Of a stretch of 64,000 nucleotides of DNA, positions 36,382-43,586 are shown piece by piece (positions within the stretch are counted from its first letter, which is position 1; every line of letters begins with the position of its first letter). The stretch lies in the NCBI RefSeq assembly GCF_030285785.1, contig NZ_CP127247.1, positions 3,805,501 through 3,869,500 of the forward strand, written 5' to 3'. This stretch comes from Parasedimentitalea psychrophila. Lineage in GTDB: Bacteria; Pseudomonadota; Alphaproteobacteria; Rhodobacterales; Rhodobacteraceae. The position numbers and the translations under genes were made by a program. The notes under the pieces are model-generated. The model had not been told where the DNA came from and searched no databases. It was given only the letters and a program-made list of their open reading frames with translations.

Positions 36382-37032
36382 TTGACCGCCCAAGCTGATC
36401 TCAGATCTGGTACGTTTGGCGAATACTCTAGCAAAAGAGCCTTTAGATTGACTGCAACGAGCTCGAAAAACTATAGAGTTGGAGTTGTGGGGCACCGCTA
36501 CCTAGGCGGGATTGAAGCCTCAAACTACGTATGGTTTTGCTGTTTTAAGCTGCTGTCAGAATTTCAACGTAAGCACCCTGGTCTCGTAGCGGTATCGGCT
36601 TCGTCACAGGGGGCCGACACAATTTTCGCAGATGTGGCACTAAGTTTGGAAATAAAATTAGACATAATTACACCATTCAAAGAATTTGCTAGCGATTTTC
36701 AAACAGAATTGGGTTTGAAAAAAATGGAGGTACTTCATGAGCGATCCTCAAACTCGGTGTGCGCCAACTTTTCGAAGCGGAGTGTGTCTGCGTATAAGAA
36801 GAGTATGGAGTTGGTAGTGATTAGGTCGCATAGCTTAATTGGTGTCTGGGACAGTCAATCCAATGGATCACCCGGTGGTACTGCGCAAGCGATTAACGTG
36901 GCGAAAACAATGGGGTTACCTATTTTTCACATCAACCCCCGAGAGCGCAGCCTAAGCATTATTGGTCCACTGAAATCATACGGAATGAAAGAAAAAAGAA
37001 TAGAGTTAAACACGGTCGGGAGCTTTGTCTGA
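36382..37032 (+). CDS. SLOG-like (DprA/LOG Rossmann) nucleotide-sensor protein
   Basis: A 216-residue protein from TTG 36382 (AGGG 8 bp upstream; no ATG fits better). The layout fits the SLOG superfamily: V-G-V-V-G-H-R (33-39), S-S-Q-G-A-D (74-79) followed by a helix A-L-S-L-E-I, and L-I-G-V-W-D (152-157) then G-S-P-G-G-T-A-Q (162-169) and G-L-P-I-F-H-I (178-184). In LOG and TRPM-type SLOG domains these loops bind nucleotides or derivatives; in conflict systems such domains act as sensors or as enzymes. Its stop lies one base before the ATG of a membrane pentapeptide-repeat gene. The DNA is AT-rich and flanked on both sides by IS elements. The family call is from motif pattern. Confidence 0.7.
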   Translation: MTAQADLRSGTFGEYSSKRAFRLTATSSKNYRVGVVGHRYLGGIEASNYVWFCCFKLLSEFQRKHPGLVAVSASSQGADTIFADVALSLEIKLDIITPFKEFASDFQTELGLKKMEVLHERSSNSVCANFSKRSVSAYKKSMELVVIRSHSLIGVWDSQSNGSPGGTAQAINVAKTMGLPIFHINPRERSLSIIGPLKSYGMKEKRIELNTVGSFV

Positions 37033-37033
37033 G

Positions 37034-38032
37034 ATGCGAATGGAAAAGGGCCTAAGCCAAAGTTCTATCATCATGCTTATCGCGATGCTGTTAGCTGTTA
37101 TGATCGCCGTCATTTACGGCGTACAGTATTTTATTGACCCCGAAATTAGTATCACTAGCGAGGGGCTGGGCGACAGAAAGATTGAGTATGAAATCTCCAA
37201 ACTTGTGGCGGAAATTAGCCGTATTCGAAGCGATACGGCAGGGAGCTTATTTTGGTTAAAACTGATTGCGCTTTTTGTCACTGTTGGAGGTGCAGTTGGG
37301 GGGTATCTAATCGGGCAAAGCTACACTACGGACAAAAAACTAAGCTTTGAACACCGAAAAGACGTAGACGCGGCATATCAATCGATTGTGCACGAGTTAT
37401 CAGCAGATTCTCAGATACTTAGGGCTGCGGCTGCGGTGAAACTTGGCGCCATTCTCAAGTCTTTTCCGGTTGAGTGGGACGTTGGCTCGAAGAGACGGCG
37501 ACAGATCATTCAATTGACGAAACAGATTTTTGCTGCAGCCCTATCCATTGAGGCCGATCAAAAAGTTCGCAAGACAATTACGATCAATATAGCACTTGAT
37601 GCGTCTGACGAAAATGAGAATTTGTCAGATTTGCGCGAATTGGATCTGTCTGGCGCATGTGGTAGTGATGCTTATTGGGCTCGGTGCGACTTTTTTGAAA
37701 CTGATTTCTTTCAAGCTGACTTAGGTGCGACCTCATTCAGAAGATCTTCGCTGGAATACGCGCAATTCCGGGAAGCTGACTTGCAAGGTGCCGTTTTTGA
37801 TGAATCGAAATGTGTAGAGACGAACTTCACCTCGTCAGATTTGCGTAGGGCGACCTTCGTCGATGCAGTTCTTGACGGCGCAAACTTCGACCAGGCCAAG
37901 GTCTTTGGAGTTGAAGTTAGGCGTGCAAAATCAATCAAAAACCTGAAGGGCCATCTAGTGGACTGCTCCGCTGAAGGAGATGGGAGCATACTAGTTCCAA
38001 TCGAGAAGTGGATCGAGGGCAGCGAAGCCTAA
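37034..38032 (+). CDS. Two-TM protein with pentapeptide-repeat domain
   Basis: A 332-residue protein, from ATG 37034 with GGGAG upstream; ATG 37040 or TTG 37025 are possible. Membrane helices at about 10-34 and 71-94 are separated by a short acidic loop with coiled-coil character. A helical linker follows to about 200, then a pentapeptide-repeat region of roughly 90 residues, with F/L at the centre of each unit and A-x-F, D-L-x pairs (L-R-E-L-D-L, F-F-E-T-D-F-F-Q-A-D-L, L-R-R-A-T-F). Such right-handed beta helices mimic DNA or mediate contacts. Directly coupled to the SLOG-like gene, it looks like the membrane effector or receptor of a two-protein system. Confidence 0.75.
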   Translation: MRMEKGLSQSSIIMLIAMLLAVMIAVIYGVQYFIDPEISITSEGLGDRKIEYEISKLVAEISRIRSDTAGSLFWLKLIALFVTVGGAVGGYLIGQSYTTDKKLSFEHRKDVDAAYQSIVHELSADSQILRAAAAVKLGAILKSFPVEWDVGSKRRRQIIQLTKQIFAAALSIEADQKVRKTITINIALDASDENENLSDLRELDLSGACGSDAYWARCDFFETDFFQADLGATSFRRSSLEYAQFREADLQGAVFDESKCVETNFTSSDLRRATFVDAVLDGANFDQAKVFGVEVRRAKSIKNLKGHLVDCSAEGDGSILVPIEKWIEGSEA

Positions 38033-38307
38033 ATTCGAACATATTGCTACGCAGTTGCGACTGAGTTTACTGATTGGTTTAAATCGTGATTAGTCCAAAA
38101 TAGACGCCTGAGCAAAAGGGCTTTGTCGCCGCACCTGGTCACTCGAAGGTTCTTCCTGGATGACCTGTCGATAGGCAAAGCGGACCTTTGTGTAGACCGC
38201 AGCATCACGCAGAAAGGGCTCTAAGCATGCGTAATTGGGCCCCCTCTGTTTTGAGGTCGAGCTCCCGATAAGATCACAAGGTGGCTTGTGAACAAGGGAG
38301 ATAGAAT

Positions 38308-39342
38308 ATGGAATATTTTGCCGGATTAGACGTATCGCCACGATACTGTGCGCTGTGCATTGTTGATAGTAGGGGAACGACGCTATTCGAGCGCGAACTG
38401 TCTTGTGAGATCAAGGATATTGCTGAGTGCCTCGCCGACTTCCCGCATCCGATTGAACGGATTGGCTTTGAAGCGGGCACCATGAGCCAGCACCTGTACT
38501 TCGGTTTGAAAGCCGAAGGCTTTGATGTGGTCTGCATGGAAGCGCGTCAGGTCAACGCGGCACTGTCAGCGATGCGCAACAAGACTGATAAAAACGATGC
38601 CCGTGGTATCGCTCAAGTGCTGCGTACCGGTTGGTTTAGCCCAGTTCATATGAAGAGCCGAGAGGCCCATGGTGTCCGTGCCTTGCTCAGAACGCGTAAG
38701 GCATTGCTGAAGAAGATAATGAATTTGGCCAATGAAGTGCGCGGGTTATTGAAGATATTTGGCATTCGCCTGCCCAAAACCGTGAAGCACGGCAGTTTCG
38801 ATGGCGTCGTTCGGCCGATGATCGAAATGGACGATGTTCTGGCGCATGCTTTGGTTCCGCTCTTGGACGCACGTGTGGTTTTGTTTCAGCACTTTCTGGA
38901 ACTGGATCGGCGTGTCAAACGCGCCGCCAGCCATGATGAGGTTTGCATGCGAATGATGACGGTTCCGGGTGTCGGACCGATAGCATCGCTGACCTTCAAG
39001 GCCGCAGTCTATGCCCCCTCGCGCTTCAAACGGTCACGGACTGTTGGCGCGCAGTTTGGCCTGACGCCGAGACGATACCAGTCGGGTGAACACGACAATC
39101 CTGGCCGTATATCAAAGGCTGGCGACAGCGATGTCCGGGCAACTTTGTACGCTGCCGCCAACGCTTTGCTCATGCGAACGATGGCCGGGTCTCAGATCAA
39201 ATCGTGGGGCATGCGGCTGATGCGCACAAAAGGCCGCCGTCGCGCCGTTGTTGCGGTCGCCCGTAAACTCGCCGTCTTGCTGCACAGGATGTGGACCGAT
39301 GGCACGGAATTCCGTCAGGACCAGGTGGGAGACACAGCATGA
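38308..39342 (+). CDS. IS110-family transposase, intact
   Basis: A 344-residue DEDD transposase. Catalytic motifs are present: D in A-G-L-D-V-S, E in G-F-E-A-G-T, and T-D-K-N-D-A-R-G-I-A-Q. The C-terminal Transposase_20 domain has M-M-T-V-P-G-V-G-P-I and F-G-L-T-P-R-R-Y, with the conserved Ser nearby in G-R-I-S-K-A-G-D. It is the only complete IS110 copy in the window. These elements lack terminal inverted repeats and use a bridge RNA from their flanks (possibly 38040-38300), so boundaries are not set here. Confidence 0.9.
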   Translation: MEYFAGLDVSPRYCALCIVDSRGTTLFERELSCEIKDIAECLADFPHPIERIGFEAGTMSQHLYFGLKAEGFDVVCMEARQVNAALSAMRNKTDKNDARGIAQVLRTGWFSPVHMKSREAHGVRALLRTRKALLKKIMNLANEVRGLLKIFGIRLPKTVKHGSFDGVVRPMIEMDDVLAHALVPLLDARVVLFQHFLELDRRVKRAASHDEVCMRMMTVPGVGPIASLTFKAAVYAPSRFKRSRTVGAQFGLTPRRYQSGEHDNPGRISKAGDSDVRATLYAAANALLMRTMAGSQIKSWGMRLMRTKGRRRAVVAVARKLAVLLHRMWTDGTEFRQDQVGDTA

Positions 39343-39766
39343 TCTAAAACGCTACCCACCCAATCCTGACGGGGTCGTCCCTCACCGGACGAGGTTTGTG
39401 GAAGAAGCCGAAAATGGCTGATGCGCAACCTGAAGCGCGTCTCAAAGCAAGGCTCTCCACTGCCGATCCGACATATGCGTGCAGCGGTGCCAACACGGCA
39501 TCAACCGGACTGCGGAGAGAAGCGTGACCCGGATGAGTGACAATGACCCAAAAGAAAGAAGGAAAATGAGCTTGACCCAAATACCCAATTAGAGAAGCGG
39601 ACCTCTGCCGCACAGAGCACCAAGGTCGGCGATGGTGAAGGATTTTCGATGCGGGCCAGGGTGCAAGGTTTCGGCGCGGACTGACTGTGGCCCGTGTTGG
39701 AAATCCTCCCAAGGTGGAAGCCGCGTTGGCTTGGCGGTTCCAATGGGGAAGGCGTGAAGTGAGTCA
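39343..39766. other. Flank of IS110, no gene
   Basis: About 420 bases after the IS110 transposase. It is GC-rich and lacks a protein-like frame or a strong hairpin. It may include the right end of the IS110 element. Confidence 0.4.
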
Positions 39767-39866
39767 CCCGGTGCGTGTATTGGCAGAGATAGGCCAGCAC
39801 TGCCTCTGGCCCGCGGAAGGGTGGTTTGCCCCGGATGCCTCCCGGGTCAATGCCAGCCCCCACCAA
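39767..39866 (-). pseudogene. IS91-type transposase scrap
   Basis: The minus strand encodes G-K-P-P-F-R-G-P-E-A-V-L-A-Y-L-C-Q-Y-T-H-R-V with little else recognisable. That pattern is typical of the rolling-circle Y2 transposases of the IS91 group. Both ends are degenerate. Confidence 0.5.
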
Positions 39867-39944
39867 CAGCTTCTATAAGAGCCCTGCCAATGCGCAGGGT
39901 CTTTCTTCGGCGAGCAGCTTGCCATCTTGCGTAAGTGCATATAT

Positions 39945-39968
39945 TACGTAAAGTATATACTTCACGTA
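39945..39968. promoter_or_regulatory. 24-bp near-perfect palindrome, operator candidate
   Basis: TACGTAAAGTATATACTTCACGTA differs from its own reverse complement at one base pair only. It lies in an AT-rich promoter-like stretch and ends 3 bp before the first possible start codon of the following gene. A homodimeric repressor or autoregulator is expected to bind it; no regulator gene is adjacent. Confidence 0.6.
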
Positions 39969-39971
39969 TAA

Positions 39972-40964
39972 ATGGATATTTGCGTTATGGACTTCAGATC
40001 CCCAACTGCCAGCGCACAGGCGCGAAGAAAAACTATCAAGCGATTTACTGAACACCTGCCAAACAAAGACGTCGAAATCGGCGTGGCCGCCTTGGAAAAA
40101 CTATTCGAAGAACTGGGCGACCCGGTTGAAGGCTTTCCTGACTGGCACCCAATACGCACAGCCCCGGGGCGGAATCACAATGGCCGCGTCAAATTCTTCG
40201 ACGAGATCGACACCTACAGCGGCAAGGATCACACCATTCTGTTCGTCAAAGGCTTCGTGACGTGTCCGTTCAATGAAGCAACCTCCGACGCTCTTGTGGA
40301 AGCCGCCGACCAATTTAACGGGCTGTCCGCCGAACGCCTTTACGAACCACTGTGGAGCGAAGGCACATTCCCAGTGAAGGTGACCGCCATCGAAATCGAG
40401 TTGGAAGGCGATGGCACTATCCCACTGCGTCAGGTCATGCGCTGGCACTTTGAAGGTCTGGCAAAGTCAGGGAGATTTTCAGACGTTGCCGAAACATGGT
40501 GGAACATGCGTTCGGAACTCATGGGGCGGCCCCACGGGTCGCGGTCATCTCTGTTCGTGAACCAGAACACAGGTGGCCACATTCGCAAGACGCTGGAAGC
40601 CGCGAACGACAGCGGCATGTTCGGACCTGTCAGGGAATGGTCGCTAGACATGCTGTCGGAGCGTAAACAGGATCAAATCCGCAACACCATGTTCGAGGCG
40701 GCGATCAAGGCATCGGGAGGCAAATCAGGTACGTTCAAATTCCAGTTGGTCGGGCAATCCTGTCAGGCGAAAATTCGCGACGTGGACGGTGACGGCAGCT
40801 TTATAACGGTCGCGGTTTCTATGAACCGTGTGGACAGACCCGACGGCAGTTTTCAAACTGACCTTATGGTCGACGGCGTCTATAAGCCCGAAAACCATGA
40901 GTATCCGTCGAGTGGAACGCCGCTTGGGAAACTGGCATTCGCTAAGATGGTTTTAGGCGACTGA
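39972..40964 (+). CDS. Hypothetical protein, unknown
   Basis: A 330-residue protein starting at ATG 39972 or ATG 39987; neither has a clear ribosome binding site. It is soluble and mixed alpha/beta, with no signal peptide or recognisable motif. The first 25 residues are basic (S-A-Q-A-R-R-K-T-I-K-R) and might contact nucleic acid. A segment near 180-230 is helical, and the C-terminal 90 residues are beta-rich. It is solitary and IS debris lies to its left. The palindrome just ahead suggests tight control. I cannot assign a function. Confidence 0.7.
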   Translation: MDICVMDFRSPTASAQARRKTIKRFTEHLPNKDVEIGVAALEKLFEELGDPVEGFPDWHPIRTAPGRNHNGRVKFFDEIDTYSGKDHTILFVKGFVTCPFNEATSDALVEAADQFNGLSAERLYEPLWSEGTFPVKVTAIEIELEGDGTIPLRQVMRWHFEGLAKSGRFSDVAETWWNMRSELMGRPHGSRSSLFVNQNTGGHIRKTLEAANDSGMFGPVREWSLDMLSERKQDQIRNTMFEAAIKASGGKSGTFKFQLVGQSCQAKIRDVDGDGSFITVAVSMNRVDRPDGSFQTDLMVDGVYKPENHEYPSSGTPLGKLAFAKMVLGD

Positions 40965-41227
40965 CCGACGCCCACACAGGAACGGTGATCACAAGCGAAC
41001 ATTTACGTTTTCGGCCAAACTATTTGACGAGCTTTTTTTGGGAGACGTTCCCAGATGAGCCTGACTGGAGTCTGATCAAATAACACAATCAAAATGGGTG
41101 TTGAGATTGGAGCCCCACCGTGTGGTGGCGTGATCTCAGCGACGTGTCCAACCGGCCAGCGCGGGAATGTGTTTGGCGACCAACCCGCGCGGGCCTTCCA
41201 CCTCAACTCCTGATGAGAGGAACTAAG

Positions 41228-41365
41228 ATGCTTCCTAATAACCTGCGAGACCTAAAAGAGTCACGCGGCAAGAATATTGCCGAAATGAATACCATCCATG
41301 GCAAGGCCGATGGGGATAGTCGCGACCTGTCGGGCGAAGAACGTGTTTTTCTCCCCTCAATATGA
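41228..41365 (+). pseudogene. HK97-type phage capsid N-terminal remnant
   Basis: 45 codons from ATG 41228, with AGAGGA upstream, encode N-L-R-D-L-K-E-S-R-G-K-N-I-A-E-M and D-L-S-G-E-E, the typical start of HK97-fold major capsid proteins (delta-domain helix). The frame then runs out into P-S-I and a stop. It suggests a nearby lost prophage. Confidence 0.5.
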
Positions 41366-41395
41366 CCGTGTCGGACCAGCAGGTGGGCAGTAAAA

Positions 41396-41587
41396 ATGGC
41401 TAACTTTAGCCCTCAGACTATGGCCAGAAATACCGTGATCGCTCTCCTTCGGGAGGCGCGCGAAGCTGGTTGGGTCCGGGCGAAATTCGAAATCAAGCCT
41501 GACGGCAGCGTGACTGTCGATGCAGGTATGACGACCCAAGAGGGTGGTGACGATTTTCTGGCGAGTGATTTGAGGATGGGTAAATGA
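41396..41587 (+). CDS. Small protein preceding integrase
   Basis: A 63-residue protein (M-A-N-F-S-P-Q-T start, basic middle R-E-A-R-E-A-G-W, then a beta-like G-S-V-T-V-D-A) whose stop overlaps the integrase start by ATGA. Small proteins of this kind often sit directly ahead of integrases in Rhodobacterales; the function is unknown, possibly directionality control. The coupling supports that it is a real gene. Confidence 0.65.
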   Translation: MANFSPQTMARNTVIALLREAREAGWVRAKFEIKPDGSVTVDAGMTTQEGGDDFLASDLRMGK

Positions 41588-42612
41588 CCAAAAAAGGCTT
41601 TCCCAAGTACGTCTACGCTGATCGGGGCTATGTCCGGTTTATCCGCCGGTCGCGTGGGCAGTCCGTGATGATGAAAGAGGAATTTGGCACTCTCGAATTC
41701 TGGGACCATTACAATCGACTGTTGAAAGGCCGCGAGCCAATATCGTCCAAGCGCAACTTTGAAGCGCTGGCGCTGAGCTACTTTGAGAGTGACGCGTACA
41801 AAAAGCTCAAGCCGCGCACCAAATCTGATTACCGGAAATACATTGAACACATCCGCAAAATCTGGGGCAAAAAAGACCCCCGGAAGGTCGAAACGCAACA
41901 TATTTATGAGCTGCACCGTGCGAATGCTGACCACTGGCGGCAGGCGAACTATCTGGTTCAAGTCATGGTGATCCTGATGAACCGCGCCCGCTTGATCGGC
42001 TTTCTCAAAAAAGAACACGGAAACCCGGCGAAGGGGATTCCACTTTTCAAACAGAAAAGTGAGGGCTGGGAGCCTTGGCCTGATGATGTGCGGCAAGAGT
42101 ACGAGGCGGTGGCGTCGCCCCGCGCACGGCTGGTCTACGAGTTGTGCATCGGCACAGGACAGCGGATTGGCGACGTGGTGGCTATCCGTTGGGATCACAT
42201 AAAAGACGGCGCCTATGACTTCACCCAGGGCAAAACTGACAAGCCCATGTGGATCCCGCTTACCGACCGGCTCAAGGCCTATTTGGGCACCGTCTCCAAA
42301 GAGGGCCTGACGATCATTACCGGCAAACATGGCCGCCCGGTGCAGTATCGGACTGTCGCCGAGGAAATGCGCAAGATCAAATCGAAGATGAAGCATCCGG
42401 ACGCTGCAACATTCGTCACGCACGGGCTGCGCAAGAACGCAACTATCGAGCTTTATCAGTCAGGTTGCGACGATGAGATGGTGAAAGCCGTCACAGGGCA
42501 TTCTGGCGTTGAGATGCTGAAGAAATATGGGGGAGCGATTAGGCAACGTGAACTGGCGACGCGTGCACAAGAGGCGCGAAATCGCATGGAACGGAACAAG
42601 ACCAGAACGTGA
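41584..42612 (+). CDS. Second tyrosine integrase, phage type
   Basis: A 342-residue recombinase unrelated in its N-terminus to the integrase at 2775. The first 55 residues are a short AT-like N-terminal domain, about 60-150 the core-binding domain, and 165-320 the catalytic domain with R194 (GTGQRIGD), K217, H280-x-x-R283, H306 (TGHSG) and Tyr315. It appears intact. A 3' fragment of tRNA-Cys lies 69 bp downstream, so its own target is probably tRNA-Cys and not the tRNA-Asn used by the whole island. It is coupled to the 63-residue gene upstream. Confidence 0.93.
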   Translation: MTKKGFPKYVYADRGYVRFIRRSRGQSVMMKEEFGTLEFWDHYNRLLKGREPISSKRNFEALALSYFESDAYKKLKPRTKSDYRKYIEHIRKIWGKKDPRKVETQHIYELHRANADHWRQANYLVQVMVILMNRARLIGFLKKEHGNPAKGIPLFKQKSEGWEPWPDDVRQEYEAVASPRARLVYELCIGTGQRIGDVVAIRWDHIKDGAYDFTQGKTDKPMWIPLTDRLKAYLGTVSKEGLTIITGKHGRPVQYRTVAEEMRKIKSKMKHPDAATFVTHGLRKNATIELYQSGCDDEMVKAVTGHSGVEMLKKYGGAIRQRELATRAQEARNRMERNKTRT

Positions 42613-42680
42613 AAGTTTCAACGCTTGTTTCAAAATTCAGGTAGTAGGAGTGAGGTCATGACGCAAGTCATTGAAAAGAT

Positions 42681-42729
42681 TGGAGGCGAGTACGAGAATC
42701 GAACTCGTGTACACGGATTTGCAATCCGG
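42681..42729 (-). repeat. tRNA-Cys(GCA) 3' half, attachment-site remnant
   Basis: On the minus strand these 49 bases read as the anticodon arm (loop TTGCAAA, anticodon GCA), the variable region, a perfect 5-bp T arm ACGAG-TTCGATT-CTCGT, an acceptor strand ACTCGCC, discriminator T and CCA. The 5' half of a tRNA is absent. It is an orphan attachment sequence carried by the element of the second integrase. Confidence 0.8.
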
Positions 42730-42753
42730 TTATCTCATTGCGTGCAAAAATAT

Positions 42754-42777
42754 GGTGACAAATTCGGTGACAAGTCG
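42754..42777 (+). repeat. GGTGAC repeats at right end, putative integrase arm sites
   Basis: Two 12-bp units, GGTGACAAATTC (42754-42765) and GGTGACAAGTCG (42766-42777), correspond to the two units at 2631-2654. They lie inside the island, 64 bp from the right core repeat. Confidence 0.5.
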
Positions 42778-42803
42778 AAATTACCAGTAGATACGAAAAA
42801 CCA

Positions 42804-42839
42804 AAAAAGCCACCAAGCGATTGAGCTTAGTGGCTTTTT
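42804..42839. terminator. Bidirectional hairpin terminator at island end
   Basis: AAAAAGCCAC at 42804-42813 pairs with GTGGCTTTTT at 42830-42839, with an inner AAGC/GCTT pair. A-run and T-run on the two sides make it usable in both directions. It separates the second integrase from the tRNA-Asn gene, which reads toward it. Confidence 0.75.
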
Positions 42840-42840
42840 A

Positions 42841-42885
42841 TGGCTCCGGCGGTAGGGGTCGAACCTACGACCAATTGATTAACAG
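42841..42885. repeat. Right attachment site within tRNA-Asn
   Basis: The 3'-terminal 45 bases of the tRNA gene, repeated at 2445-2489 with one mismatch. Together they bound an island of about 40.4 kb. Confidence 0.92.
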
Positions 42886-42915
42886 TCAACTGCTCTACCG
42901 CTGAGCTACGCCGGA
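42841..42915 (-). tRNA. tRNA-Asn (anticodon GTT)
   Basis: A full cloverleaf of 75 bases with encoded CCA: acceptor TCCGGCG/CGCCGGA, D arm with AGCTCAGC-GGTAGAGC, anticodon loop containing CTGTTAATC (anticodon GTT), T arm GTAGG-TTCGACC-CCTAC, discriminator G. It is the integration target of the island, and the island restores its 3' end, so the gene stays functional. Confidence 0.95.
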
Positions 42916-43060
42916 TCACAAGGCACCGTATAGCCATGGAAATTGGCGAGGTCCAGAGGGGAAAATGCTTTTTGTGAAAATTACTTCGTTGCGGTGGAGA
43001 TGCGGGGAAATACGTTACTAATCAAATGGTTAGTTTGAGTGTCACGGGTCTGACCCACCC
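42916..43060. other. tRNA-Asn upstream region
   Basis: Chromosomal sequence ahead of the tRNA gene; it should hold the tRNA promoter. No separate gene seen. Confidence 0.4.
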
Positions 43061-43140
43061 GAGGTGCACGATCAGCGACCGAGAGGGACCGCACCGCCAA
43101 TTGCTGCTGGGGCTGCCGGGCTTTCAGCCGGGCTGATGCC
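43061..43140 (-). pseudogene. Flagellin C-terminal remnant
   Basis: The minus strand encodes A-S-A-R-L-K-A-R-Q-P-Q-Q-Q-L-A-V then R-S-L-S-V-A-D-R-A-P, matching 20 of 26 residues at the C-terminus of the intact flagellin at 46444-47286. The final F-R is missing, and upstream the frame becomes a degenerate 12-bp repeat. It looks like the tail of a decayed flagellin paralogue. Confidence 0.7.
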
Positions 43141-43186
43141 AGTCCTACATCCAGTCCCGCATCCGGTCCCACATCCGGTCTCACAA
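43139..43186 (+). repeat. Four degenerate 12-bp tandem repeats
   Basis: Four head-to-tail units of the form CC(A/G)GTCxxxCAx: CCAGTCCTACAT, CCAGTCCCGCAT, CCGGTCCCACAT and CCGGTCTCACAA. They lie directly upstream (in minus-strand sense) of the flagellin remnant and encode no known domain. Confidence 0.75.
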
Positions 43187-43362
43187 ATTGAGGGCTACAC
43201 GAGGACGCAGGCGCGGGGACCAATTTGGTTTTCACGGCGGACGGCGGGGCTTCGGCCCGCAATGATATCCCGGCTGAAACCCAACAGTGTCCCATCAAGA
43301 TTCCCAGCTGTGAGTCTTGGGGATGCGCCATGCGCAAAGCAGCCAATCGCCGGCTGCATGGT

Positions 43363-43382
43363 TATGTGAACTAGATCACATA
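43363..43382. promoter_or_regulatory. CRP/FNR-type palindrome upstream of porin
   Basis: TATGTGA-ACTAGA-TCACATA is a perfect inverted repeat containing the exact TGTGA-N6-TCACA arrangement of CRP sites. It is about 205 bp upstream of the porin start. A CRP/FNR-superfamily regulator may act here; the distance is somewhat large for direct activation of the porin. Confidence 0.5.
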
Positions 43383-43586
43383 AAGTCTTGCCATTAAGCG
43401 GAAAACCTGCCAGAAGTGCTGTTCGTGAGCAAAATTCCGCCACTCATATTCATCCTGAATACGGACCTGATTTTTCAAGTCTCGGCAGCAAATAAAACCC
43501 GTGTTAGCCGCTTGTCACAAGTCGGGTCCCTTATGGATGGAACGAGGGTACTCCTGACTGTGATGAGGAACTAGGAGCACCTACTC

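Noticed and set aside
43139-43186. 12-bp tandem repeats as CRISPR or iterons
   Set aside because: No spacers and no replication gene beside them; better explained as decay of the flagellin paralogue region.
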